From the NCBI GenBank assembly GCA_002342065.1, contig DDPF01000007.1, positions 71,213 through 135,212 of the forward strand: a stretch of 64,000 nucleotides of DNA, read 5' to 3'. Under the pieces are notes generated by a model. It made no database searches, was not told the origin of the DNA, and saw nothing but the letters and a program-made list of their open reading frames with translations. The DNA comes from Bacteroidetes bacterium UBA2475 (lineage in GTDB: Bacteria; Bacteroidota; Bacteroidia; B-17B0; Aurantibacillaceae). Of this stretch, positions 27,410-33,907 are shown one piece after another. The position numbers were made by a program, and so were the translations under genes. The stretch's first letter is position 1; each line of letters starts with the position of its first letter.

Positions 27410-28282
27410 ATGCAAAATAAAAAGCTGGCCTGGGCGCTGCTTATCATTTTATCGGTTGTTTGGGGAAGTTCATTTATATTAATGAAGCGTGGCCTGGATG
27501 CCTTCAGCAGCGATGAGGTAGCCGCTTTACGCATCTCCATTGCTTTTTTATTTTTAGCGCCGCTTTTAATTAAATACTATAAAATAGATCTTAAAAAATA
27601 CTGGCCCGGTTTAATTTTAATGGGTGTTTTTGGGAACCTTATTCCTGCCTTTTTATTTACAAAGGCCGAGACCGAGATCAGCAGCAGTTTAACGGGTATG
27701 CTAAACGCTTTAACCCCTTTATTTACAGTTTTAGTTGGCTTGTTTTGGCTGAAAGTGAAGCCAATGGCCATGCAAATTGTGGGCATTATTGTTGGTTTTA
27801 TTGGCGCCGCCTGCCTAATGATCTTTGATGCGGGTAGTGGAAGTTCCAAGAACATTATTTACGGTTTACTGGTAGTAGCGGCCACTTTCTTTTATGCCAT
27901 TAGTGTTTGCGGCATTAAAAAATACCTGAGTGATATAAATTCAATAACAGCAACGGTTTGGGCCTTTTGTATCACCGGACCAATTTCACTTATTTACCTG
28001 TTTGGTTTCTCAGATTTTACTATTCATTTGGCAAATTCACCTTCGGCAATGCCGTCTTTAGGCTATATCAGCATTCTGGCCATTGTTGGGTCAGCCATAT
28101 CGGTAATTGCCTATAATATCCTTATAAAGAACTCGGGTACCGTTTTTGCCAGCAGTTGCACCTATCTTATTCCTGTAGTGGCCATTGGCTGGGGACTTTT
28201 TGACGGGGAAACGGTTAATTTTTACCAAATTTTTAGCATTGTGGTCATCATTTTAAGCGTTTATTTAATAAACCGGGATTAA
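27410..28282 (+). CDS. EamA/DMT-family transporter
   Basis: 290 residues with ten hydrophobic segments arranged as two EamA repeats. The N-terminus LLIILSVVWGSSFILMKRGL is the typical EamA opening (VWGSxF). It is an inner-membrane exporter or permease of small metabolites of the drug/metabolite superfamily; the substrate cannot be read. The ATG follows an AT-rich leader, and the rplU promoter starts just after its stop. Confidence 0.92.
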   Translation: MQNKKLAWALLIILSVVWGSSFILMKRGLDAFSSDEVAALRISIAFLFLAPLLIKYYKIDLKKYWPGLILMGVFGNLIPAFLFTKAETEISSSLTGMLNALTPLFTVLVGLFWLKVKPMAMQIVGIIVGFIGAACLMIFDAGSGSSKNIIYGLLVVAATFFYAISVCGIKKYLSDINSITATVWAFCITGPISLIYLFGFSDFTIHLANSPSAMPSLGYISILAIVGSAISVIAYNILIKNSGTVFASSCTYLIPVVAIGWGLFDGETVNFYQIFSIVVIILSVYLINRD

Positions 28283-28285
28283 ATT

Positions 28286-28315
28286 TTGTTGATTCATATC
28301 AATTGAGTATATTTG
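28286..28315 (+). promoter_or_regulatory. Promoter and short leader of rplU-rpmA
   Basis: TTG at 28286-28288 and TATATTTG at 28308-28315 are separated by 19 bases, a close fit to the Bacteroidota promoter (TTG, ~19 bases, TAnnTTTG). The leader that follows contains a small CCCTT/AAGGG hairpin before the rplU ATG at 28360. That hairpin could be part of an autoregulatory leader, but it is too short to call as a known ribosomal-protein leader. Confidence 0.7.
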
Positions 28316-28359
28316 CGTCCCCTTTTTAAGGGTATTATTAACAATTTAAACCAAATTAA

Positions 28360-28845
28360 ATGTACGCAATTGTAGAAATAGCCGGGCAACAATTTAAAGT
28401 GGAACGTGGAAACAAAGTTTACGTTCACCGCCTAGAGGCTAACGAGGGCGCTAAGATTGAATTTGACAAAGTTTTCTTATTAGATAACGGCGGCAAAATT
28501 TCAGTTGGAAACCCAACCGTAGAGGGCGCTAAAGTAGCAGCCACAGTGATCTCCCACTTAAAAGGAGATAAAGTGATCATTTTCAAAAAGAAACGCCGTA
28601 AGGGTTATCAAAAATGGAACAATCACCGTCAATCTTTAACTCAGATCCTTATTCAAGGTGTTTTAGCTAAAGGTGATAAATTAGAATCAGAATTAACTGC
28701 AGTTCGCAAAATTCGCACACAAGGTCCGGTTAAAAAAGCTGAGACAACTGTAAGCGAAGTAGCTGTTGAGAAAAAAGCTCCTGCTAAAAAGGCAGCAGTT
28801 AAAAAAGCTCCTGCAAAAAAAGTAACTAAGAAAAAAGAAGATTAA
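28360..28845 (+). CDS. rplU: 50S ribosomal protein L21 with Lys/Ala-rich C-terminal tail
   Basis: The first ~102 residues are canonical L21 (MYAIVEIAGQQFKV; FKKKRRKGYQKWNNHRQ). A further ~59 residues form an extension ending in repeated KKAPAKKA-type units, highly basic and probably disordered. Bacterial L21 is normally about 103 residues. Extensions of this kind occur in some Bacteroidota, and the tail may contact rRNA or have an extra role. rpmA follows 85 bases downstream and shares the promoter. Confidence 0.96.
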   Translation: MYAIVEIAGQQFKVERGNKVYVHRLEANEGAKIEFDKVFLLDNGGKISVGNPTVEGAKVAATVISHLKGDKVIIFKKKRRKGYQKWNNHRQSLTQILIQGVLAKGDKLESELTAVRKIRTQGPVKKAETTVSEVAVEKKAPAKKAAVKKAPAKKVTKKKED

Positions 28846-28861
28846 AAGAAATGATAAATGC

Positions 28862-28890
28862 AAAATGTTGAATTTTAAATTGAACATTTT
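28862..28890 (+). repeat. AT-rich near-palindrome in the rplU-rpmA spacer
   Basis: AAAATGTT at 28862 pairs with AACATTTT ending at 28890, and the inside AATTT/AAATT pairs as well, with a few mismatches. The copy-like word AACATTT recurs twice in the next 30 bases. It could be an RNA hairpin between the two ribosomal genes or a small intergenic repeat. Confidence 0.4.
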
Positions 28891-28930
28891 CATCTAACAT
28901 TTATAATTTAACATTTAAAATTAAAAGAAA

Positions 28931-29191
28931 ATGGCACACAAAAAAGGCGCGGGTTCATCAGATAATGGTCGCGATTCGCATAGTAAACGTTTAGGCGTTA
29001 AAATTTTCGGAGGTCAAGCTTGCATTGCAGGTAACATTATTGTTCGTCAACGTGGTACAAAACACAATCCATCTGAAGGTGTTGGTATGGGAAAAGACCA
29101 TACTTTATATGCTTTAATTGATGGAAAAGTAGTATTCAAAAAGAAAAGAGACGATCGTTCGTACGTATCGGTTGTTCCTATTGAGGGGTAA
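28931..29191 (+). CDS. rpmA: 50S ribosomal protein L27
   Basis: 86 residues, beginning MAHKKGAGSSDNGRDSHSKRLG and containing GNIIVRQRGTKHNPSEGVGMG-type wording, the universal L27 sequence. It reaches the peptidyl-transferase centre and stabilises tRNA. The conserved N-terminus after Met is present without the Firmicutes-type cleavable extension. A terminator follows 20 bases after the stop. Confidence 0.97.
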   Translation: MAHKKGAGSSDNGRDSHSKRLGVKIFGGQACIAGNIIVRQRGTKHNPSEGVGMGKDHTLYALIDGKVVFKKKRDDRSYVSVVPIEG

Positions 29192-29210
29192 TAAATACTT
29201 TATATAAAAT

Positions 29211-29242
29211 AAAGCCCTCCATTAAATTGGTGGGCTTTTTTT
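29211..29242 (+). terminator. Rho-independent terminator after rpmA
   Basis: AAAGCCCTCC (29211-29220) pairs with GGTGGGCTTT (29229-29238) with one mismatch around an 8-base loop, followed by a T-run to 29242. Confidence 0.85.
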
Positions 29243-29309
29243 GTTTTTAGATCTTTGCCACTCAACATCATTTAAAAAATTAAATTTGTATTAAAATAAA
29301 CAGAACTCT

Positions 29310-30584
29310 ATGTTGCAATTAAATTATATCAGGGAAAATAAAGAAGAGGTTTTAAAACGTCTTGCCATAAAGAATTTTAAAGATGCTGAAACCATTATTA
29401 ATTCTGTTTTGATAAAAGATGCGCAACGTAGATCACTACAGCAGGAAGGTGATGCTATTAAAGCCGAATCGAATCAAATTGCCAAACAAATTGGCGAGCT
29501 GATGAAAGCTGGTAAAAAAGAAGAAGCAGAAAAAGTTAAGCTTCGTACTGCTGAATTAAAGCAAAAAGAAAAAGAACTTGACGAACAACTAAAAACCGTT
29601 GAAGACGAGATCCAACAACTTTTAGTTTTGGTTCCAAACACGCCAAACTTAACTGTGCCTTTAGGAAAAACACATGAAGATAATGCCGTTGTTTTTGAAC
29701 ATGGCGAGAAGCCGAAATTGGCTCCAGGTTTTGTTCCTCACTGGGACTTAACTACAAAATATAATTTAATTGATTTTGAATTAGGCGTGAAAATTGCCGG
29801 TGCTGGTTTTCCTGTTTATAAAGGTAAATGCGCACGCTTACAACGCGCTTTAATTAATTTCTTTTTAGATCGCGCTACAGCAAAAGGTTATTTGGAAATT
29901 CAACCACCAATTGTGGTGAACGAAGACAGCGGTTATGGTACCGGCCAGTTGCCTGATAAAGAAGGACAAATGTATCATTGCACCATTGACAATTTATATT
30001 TGATACCAACCGCTGAGGTGCCGGTTACAAATATTTACCGTGATGTTATTTTAAAAGAAGCCGATCTGCCGGTTAAAAATACAGCCTACACGCCTTGTTT
30101 TAGAAGAGAAGCAGGAAGCTACGGAAAAGATGTGCGTGGTTTAAATCGCTTGCATCAATTTGACAAAGTAGAGATCGTACAAATAACACATCCTGATAAA
30201 AGCTACGAAACGTTAGAAGAAATGCGTGAGTATGTTGCGGGTCTTTTAAAAGAATTAGAATTGCCTTTCCGTACTTTAAAATTATGTGGCGGTGATATGA
30301 GTTTTGCAAGCGCCTTAACTTACGATATGGAAGTTTGGTCTGCCGCGCAGGAACGTTGGTTAGAAGTGAGCAGCGTTAGTAATTTTGAAACTTTTCAAAC
30401 CAACCGTTTAAAATGCAGATTTAAAGATGCTAATGGTAAAACGCAATTAGCGCACAGCTTAAATGGCAGCGCATTGGCATTACCGCGTATTGTTGCAGCA
30501 TTGTTAGAAAATAATCAAACGCCTGAAGGAATTAAAATTCCAAAAGTATTAGTTCCTTATTGTGGTTTTGATATGATAAACTAA
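29310..30584 (+). CDS. serS: Seryl-tRNA synthetase
   Basis: 424 residues of class II aminoacyl-tRNA synthetase. The N-terminal long coiled-coil arm that binds the tRNA-Ser variable arm covers about residues 30-100 (many K/E heptads). Class II motifs follow: motif 2 near TPCFRREAGSYGKD and motif 3 near LNGSALALPRIVAALLENNQ. It charges tRNA-Ser in the cytoplasm. Length is normal. It precedes a small lipoprotein gene by one base. Confidence 0.96.
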   Translation: MLQLNYIRENKEEVLKRLAIKNFKDAETIINSVLIKDAQRRSLQQEGDAIKAESNQIAKQIGELMKAGKKEEAEKVKLRTAELKQKEKELDEQLKTVEDEIQQLLVLVPNTPNLTVPLGKTHEDNAVVFEHGEKPKLAPGFVPHWDLTTKYNLIDFELGVKIAGAGFPVYKGKCARLQRALINFFLDRATAKGYLEIQPPIVVNEDSGYGTGQLPDKEGQMYHCTIDNLYLIPTAEVPVTNIYRDVILKEADLPVKNTAYTPCFRREAGSYGKDVRGLNRLHQFDKVEIVQITHPDKSYETLEEMREYVAGLLKELELPFRTLKLCGGDMSFASALTYDMEVWSAAQERWLEVSSVSNFETFQTNRLKCRFKDANGKTQLAHSLNGSALALPRIVAALLENNQTPEGIKIPKVLVPYCGFDMIN

Positions 30585-30585
30585 A

Positions 30586-31176
30586 ATGATAAAGACTGCT
30601 AAAAATACTTTAATAATTATATTTTTTGCAGGAGCATTATTTCAATCTTGTAACAGGGTAGATATTTACGCTGTTAAAATGCAATCCCTAGATAGTTTAA
30701 GTGGCGCCGTAAATAGTTCCGCTGAAGAAGTGGATAAAACAGATACGGTTATTTTAGATAAAGCGATCTCACGTTTTAACCAATACAAACAATTCATTCA
30801 ACAAAATGTAAAAGATACGCTTACAAAAGTGGAGGCAGATTTTACGCAACAGTTTTATACAAGTGGCACAAGCTTAGAAAATTTTGCTACAAACAGAAGA
30901 TCGATAAAAGCAAGAACGAATTTAATTAACTCGCAAATTGAGAAATTAAAAACCGATGCAAAGAACAGATCGATAACTGAAGAAAAATTAATTGAATTTA
31001 CTAACCAGGAAAAAAAAGAGGCGGGTAATTTAATTGAAGCAAGCCAAAAACAACAGCAGTTATTTTATACCAGTCTGCAGGAATTTAAAACCTCTTTAAA
31101 AGGTGTGGAAGATATTATAAAAGCCAGGAACAATGGGCAATTGCCAACAATAATAAAAGACACTCTTTCTTTATAA
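30586..31176 (+). CDS. Putative lipoprotein of unknown function
   Basis: 196 residues. A signal sequence ends in a lipobox-like FQSC (Cys at about residue 22), so the mature protein is probably lipid-anchored. The rest is charged, helical and rich in Gln/Lys, with a probable coiled coil at about residues 90-185. No family recognised. The start is one base after the serS stop, so it may be translationally linked to serS, though a functional link is not evident. Confidence 0.75.
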   Translation: MIKTAKNTLIIIFFAGALFQSCNRVDIYAVKMQSLDSLSGAVNSSAEEVDKTDTVILDKAISRFNQYKQFIQQNVKDTLTKVEADFTQQFYTSGTSLENFATNRRSIKARTNLINSQIEKLKTDAKNRSITEEKLIEFTNQEKKEAGNLIEASQKQQQLFYTSLQEFKTSLKGVEDIIKARNNGQLPTIIKDTLSL

Positions 31177-31184
31177 TAGTATTC

Positions 31185-31262
31185 TTGCCACAAAGACACA
31201 ACGCCACCAAGGATCACCAAGAAATTTTTTTGTAACTTTATGTCTTAGCGCCTTAGTGGCAA
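31185..31262. repeat. Imperfect inverted repeat (GCCACAAAG...AGTGGCAA type)
   Basis: TTGCCACAAAGACACAACGCC on the left is mirrored by a right arm ending CGCCTTAGTGGCAA, with a T-rich centre. The arms pair imperfectly over about 20 bases. It lies wholly in the gap between the lipoprotein gene and ybeY and ends just before the ybeY ATG. It looks like a member of an intergenic palindromic repeat family rather than a simple terminator. Confidence 0.55.
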
Positions 31263-31272
31263 AAAAATAATT

Positions 31273-31686
31273 ATGGCAATTTCATTTCAAGAACAAAACA
31301 TAGAATTTAATTTACCGGCTAAGGTAAAGACCAAACTGTGGATCAAAAAAATTGTTGAATCAGAAAAAAAGCAATTAGGCCAACTAAATTTTGTTTTTAC
31401 TTCCGACGAAGAGATCTTAAAAAAAAATGTTCAGTATTTAAAACACAATACCTACACAGATATTATTACATTTGATTATTGCGAAGGGAAAAAGATCAAC
31501 GGCGATGTTATTATCTCTGTTGAAAGGGTGAAAGAAAATGCTGAGAAATTTAAAACAGACTTTGAGACCGAAATTAAACGCGTTATCATTCACGGTGTAT
31601 TACATTTATGCGGTTATAAAGATAAAAGCGAGAAAGACAGTAAGTTGATGAGAAGCAAAGAGAATGCCGCTCTAAAAAAATATTAA
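31273..31686 (+). CDS. ybeY: Endoribonuclease YbeY (rRNA maturation factor)
   Basis: 137 residues of the UPF0054 family, a metal-dependent RNase in 16S rRNA 3'-end processing and ribosome quality control. The family motif HGVLHLCGY is at residues 107-115 with zinc ligands H107 and H111. The third ligand, usually His in GYDH, is replaced: the sequence reads GYKDK, with D117 at that spacing. I believe this variation occurs in other Bacteroidota, so activity may be retained. The DUF3592 gene follows by one base. Confidence 0.88.
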   Translation: MAISFQEQNIEFNLPAKVKTKLWIKKIVESEKKQLGQLNFVFTSDEEILKKNVQYLKHNTYTDIITFDYCEGKKINGDVIISVERVKENAEKFKTDFETEIKRVIIHGVLHLCGYKDKSEKDSKLMRSKENAALKKY

Positions 31687-31687
31687 T

Positions 31688-32131
31688 ATGGGAACATTTA
31701 CGCTTATCTTTTCTATTCTTATTGCAGCGCTATGTTTTTGGTCAAGTATTAAACTCATTTTGTTGTATTTAAAAGTAAATGGCTGGGAAAAAGTAAATGC
31801 TACCATTATTTCAAAGAAAGTCGAATTGCATAAAAAAGTTTCTACAAGAAATTCGCCTTACGCGGTTAGGGTAGAGTATAAATATGCTTACAATGGCATA
31901 GAATATACAAACGATAAAGTTTATTTGGTAGAATTAATTGGAGGTCAAACCAATCATATGGAATCGGCAGCTAATAAAAAAATAAATGCAATAAAAGAGA
32001 GTGAGACTATTTTTGTAAACCCTAAAGATCCACAGGAATCTGTTATGTTCTGTAATGGTATTGTGATGTACGTTGTTGTTTTCTTCTTTGGAATAATGAG
32101 CTTGTTAATAGGCTACAGTTATTATAAATAA
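31688..32131 (+). CDS. DUF3592 membrane protein
   Basis: 147 residues: an N-terminal membrane segment, a beta-rich soluble domain (VNATIISKKVEL, VRVEYKYAYNGIEYTNDKVY, IFVNPKDPQESVM) and a C-terminal membrane segment. This layout is that of DUF3592 proteins of unknown function. It starts one base after ybeY; both probably form one transcript. Confidence 0.8.
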   Translation: MGTFTLIFSILIAALCFWSSIKLILLYLKVNGWEKVNATIISKKVELHKKVSTRNSPYAVRVEYKYAYNGIEYTNDKVYLVELIGGQTNHMESAANKKINAIKESETIFVNPKDPQESVMFCNGIVMYVVVFFFGIMSLLIGYSYYK

Positions 32132-32158
32132 AGAATTTTTTATTTTATACTCTCACGT

Positions 32159-32965
32159 TTATTGGCCAATTGATCCTGATGAACCCGAAGCGTCTTTATT
32201 AATATTTCTAAGGCTAAATGTTATTGGGTAATTCGTCCTATATCTTACAAATTTATTATTAAGCACAGCGGGTTGCCATTTAGTTTCTTTAATGAGTCTT
32301 AAGGCTTCTTCTGTACAGCCTGTATTTACGCCTTGTTTAACAGTTATGCCTGTTATGTAGCCATTCGTCTCAACAACAAACTCTATTACTACTGTTCCTT
32401 CAACTGATCTTTCGATAGCTAATTTTGGGTATTCAATTTGAGAAAGTATAAATTCCGTTAAACCATCGTCTCCATTTTTATAATATTCGGGCGATTTATC
32501 TGCTTTTGTATATATAACGTAACTGCTATCTGCCGGTAATGGTTTTTTAAGATTTAATTTATTTTTTTGTTTAAAGTATCGGTTATATTTTTCGGTAGAT
32601 AATTTAAAGATCAAAAAGTAAGGCCTGCTTTCGTTAGGTAAATGCAATGTTTTGTTGAATTTCCAAAAACCAAACATGCGGGTCAATTCGTTTCGCAACA
32701 CATTGTTATTATTGTTCTTTAACCCTTCAAACTTAATATTCACAGCTTTTCCTGCTGAATCAAGATCAAAAAAAGTAGTTATCTCTACATCAAAATTGGA
32801 AGTTAAGAGGATCTTTGGCAACGTTAACTGTGTTTCTAGCACACGTTCAATTTGTTCTTTGCCGCCAATTGCTATTGCTTCGTATTCAGGACTGGTACTT
32901 GAGGTTTGACCAAAAACCGAAGAAGCGGTGATCACAAAAAATAAAAATATGTATTTTTTAAGCAT
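32159..32965 (-). CDS. TonB C-terminal-domain periplasmic/secreted protein
   Basis: 268 residues from the ATG at 32965, which gives a clean signal peptide (MLKKYIFLFFVITASSVFGQ). A longer frame from 33019 adds 18 residues that are only upstream sequence. The C-terminal ~90 residues are a TonB_C-like domain (YPKLAIERSVEGTVVIEFVV, TGCTEEALRLIKETKWQPA). No membrane anchor other than the signal sequence is seen and there is no Pro-rich linker, so it is not a standard energy transducer. It may be a soluble paralogue. Confidence 0.8.
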   Translation of the reverse strand: MLKKYIFLFFVITASSVFGQTSSTSPEYEAIAIGGKEQIERVLETQLTLPKILLTSNFDVEITTFFDLDSAGKAVNIKFEGLKNNNNNVLRNELTRMFGFWKFNKTLHLPNESRPYFLIFKLSTEKYNRYFKQKNKLNLKKPLPADSSYVIYTKADKSPEYYKNGDDGLTEFILSQIEYPKLAIERSVEGTVVIEFVVETNGYITGITVKQGVNTGCTEEALRLIKETKWQPAVLNNKFVRYRTNYPITFSLRNINKDASGSSGSIGQ

Positions 32966-32972
32966 ATGTAAA

Positions 32973-33064
32973 TATAATCCAAAAAAAATAAAAGTAAAAG
33001 CCGTTAAACAATAATTCAATACCAGTTATAAATTGGTGTTAATGCCTATGGTAAAGCCTGAGTT
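32973..33064. repeat. 92-bp direct repeat, left copy
   Basis: This stretch matches 33816-33907 at about 81 of 92 positions without gaps. The right copy is the 3' end of the DUF5686 gene plus its downstream flank. The left copy stops four bases before the left REP; the right copy starts four bases after the right REP. Confidence 0.85.
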
Positions 33065-33067
33065 ATT
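33026..33067 (-). pseudogene. 3'-terminal remnant of a DUF5686 paralogue
   Basis: Read on the minus strand this encodes NNSGFTIGINTNL and a stop, matching the last residues of the DUF5686 protein (NSGFTIGINTSL). In the overlapping 12 codons there are five differences; four are synonymous and one is Asn/Ser. That pattern points to a coding paralogue that was under selection before the rest was lost. Upstream coding sequence is gone, replaced by the REP-RAYT unit. Confidence 0.7.
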
Positions 33068-33068
33068 T

Positions 33069-33098
33069 GCTCCGCAGGATTTGCAATCCTGCGGAATA
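33069..33098 (-). repeat. REP-like palindrome, left copy
   Basis: An 11-bp arm TCCGCAGGATT and its exact complement surround a 3-base loop (33071-33095). With its asymmetric flanks the 30-base unit on the minus strand matches the plus-strand unit at 33782-33811 in 29 of 30 positions, so the pair lies in inverted orientation around the RAYT gene. Confidence 0.88.
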
Positions 33099-33211
33099 AC
33101 CTTCAAACAATAAGATCTGTGATCCGTTTTGTAAATTAATCTGAAAAATGTTTAAGTTTAATTATCAAACAAGGTGTAAAACATACAATTAAATCGGACA
33201 AGGCTTATTTT

Positions 33212-33736
33212 GTGACGCTCACAGTCGTTGGTTGGGCAGACGTTTTCACACGTAAAAATCACAAAGAGGCTATTATAAATGCTTTAAATTATTGCAGAGA
33301 AAATAAAGGCTTAGTTATTTTTGCTTATTGTTTAATGAGTAATCATTTGCATATGATCGTCAATTGTAATGAACCTCATTTACTAAAAAATACTATAAGG
33401 GATTTCAAAAAATTCACTTCAAAGGAAATAATCGCTCAGATCGAATCAGAACCTGAAAGTCGCCGAGAGTGGCTATTAAGTCTTTTCGCTTCTGCTGCAG
33501 CTATGAGCAAAAAACACAAAAATTATCGTTTTTGGCAAGAAGGTAATCATGCTATTGAATTGTATTCAGAAAAATTTGTTTGGGATAAAATAAATTATAT
33601 TCACCAAAACCCTGTTGAGGAAAAATTTGTGACAAAGGCTGAAGATTGGATTTATTCCTCAGCAACGAATTACGCTGGTTTAGAATCTGTTCTTGAAGTA
33701 GAAATATTGCAGCAGCGTTTAATAACATATAATTAA
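33212..33736 (+). CDS. REP-associated tyrosine transposase (RAYT, Y1/IS200-like)
   Basis: 174 residues from the GTG at 33212. The HUH motif is in MSNHLHMIV and the catalytic-tyrosine helix is YIHQNPVEEKF, with the RAYT C-terminal WIYSSATNYAG. RAYTs are single-domain Y1 transposases that act on REP palindromes, and REPs flank this gene on both sides. The frame is open from 33140 (KSDKAYFVT precedes the GTG), but no ATG, GTG or TTG occurs there. An ATG at 33148 in another frame reads MFKFNYQ, so a one-base shift may have damaged the N-terminus. Activity is uncertain. Confidence 0.85.
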   Translation: MTLTVVGWADVFTRKNHKEAIINALNYCRENKGLVIFAYCLMSNHLHMIVNCNEPHLLKNTIRDFKKFTSKEIIAQIESEPESRREWLLSLFASAAAMSKKHKNYRFWQEGNHAIELYSEKFVWDKINYIHQNPVEEKFVTKAEDWIYSSATNYAGLESVLEVEILQQRLITYN

Positions 33737-33781
33737 TGAAAAATAATTTATATGAATTGCAAATTCCTAGGTTTTTTTAAA

Positions 33782-33811
33782 TATTCCGCAGGATTACAAA
33801 TCCTGCGGAGC
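33782..33811 (+). repeat. REP-like palindrome, right copy
   Basis: Same 11-bp arms around a 3-base loop (33785-33809) as the left REP, in opposite orientation, 45 bases after the RAYT stop. Flanking bases TAT on the left and GC on the right are conserved with the left copy. Confidence 0.88.
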
Positions 33812-33815
33812 TGGG

Positions 33816-33907
33816 TATAATTCAAAAAAAAGAAAAGTAAAAGCCGGTAAACAATAATACGGTACCAGTTATAAACTTGTATTAATCCCTATGGTAAAGC
33901 CCGAGTT
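33816..33907. repeat. 92-bp direct repeat, right copy
   Basis: Counterpart of 32973-33064, about 88% identical. It covers the last 13 codons of the DUF5686 gene and about 53 bases beyond its stop. It starts four bases after the right REP. Confidence 0.85.
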
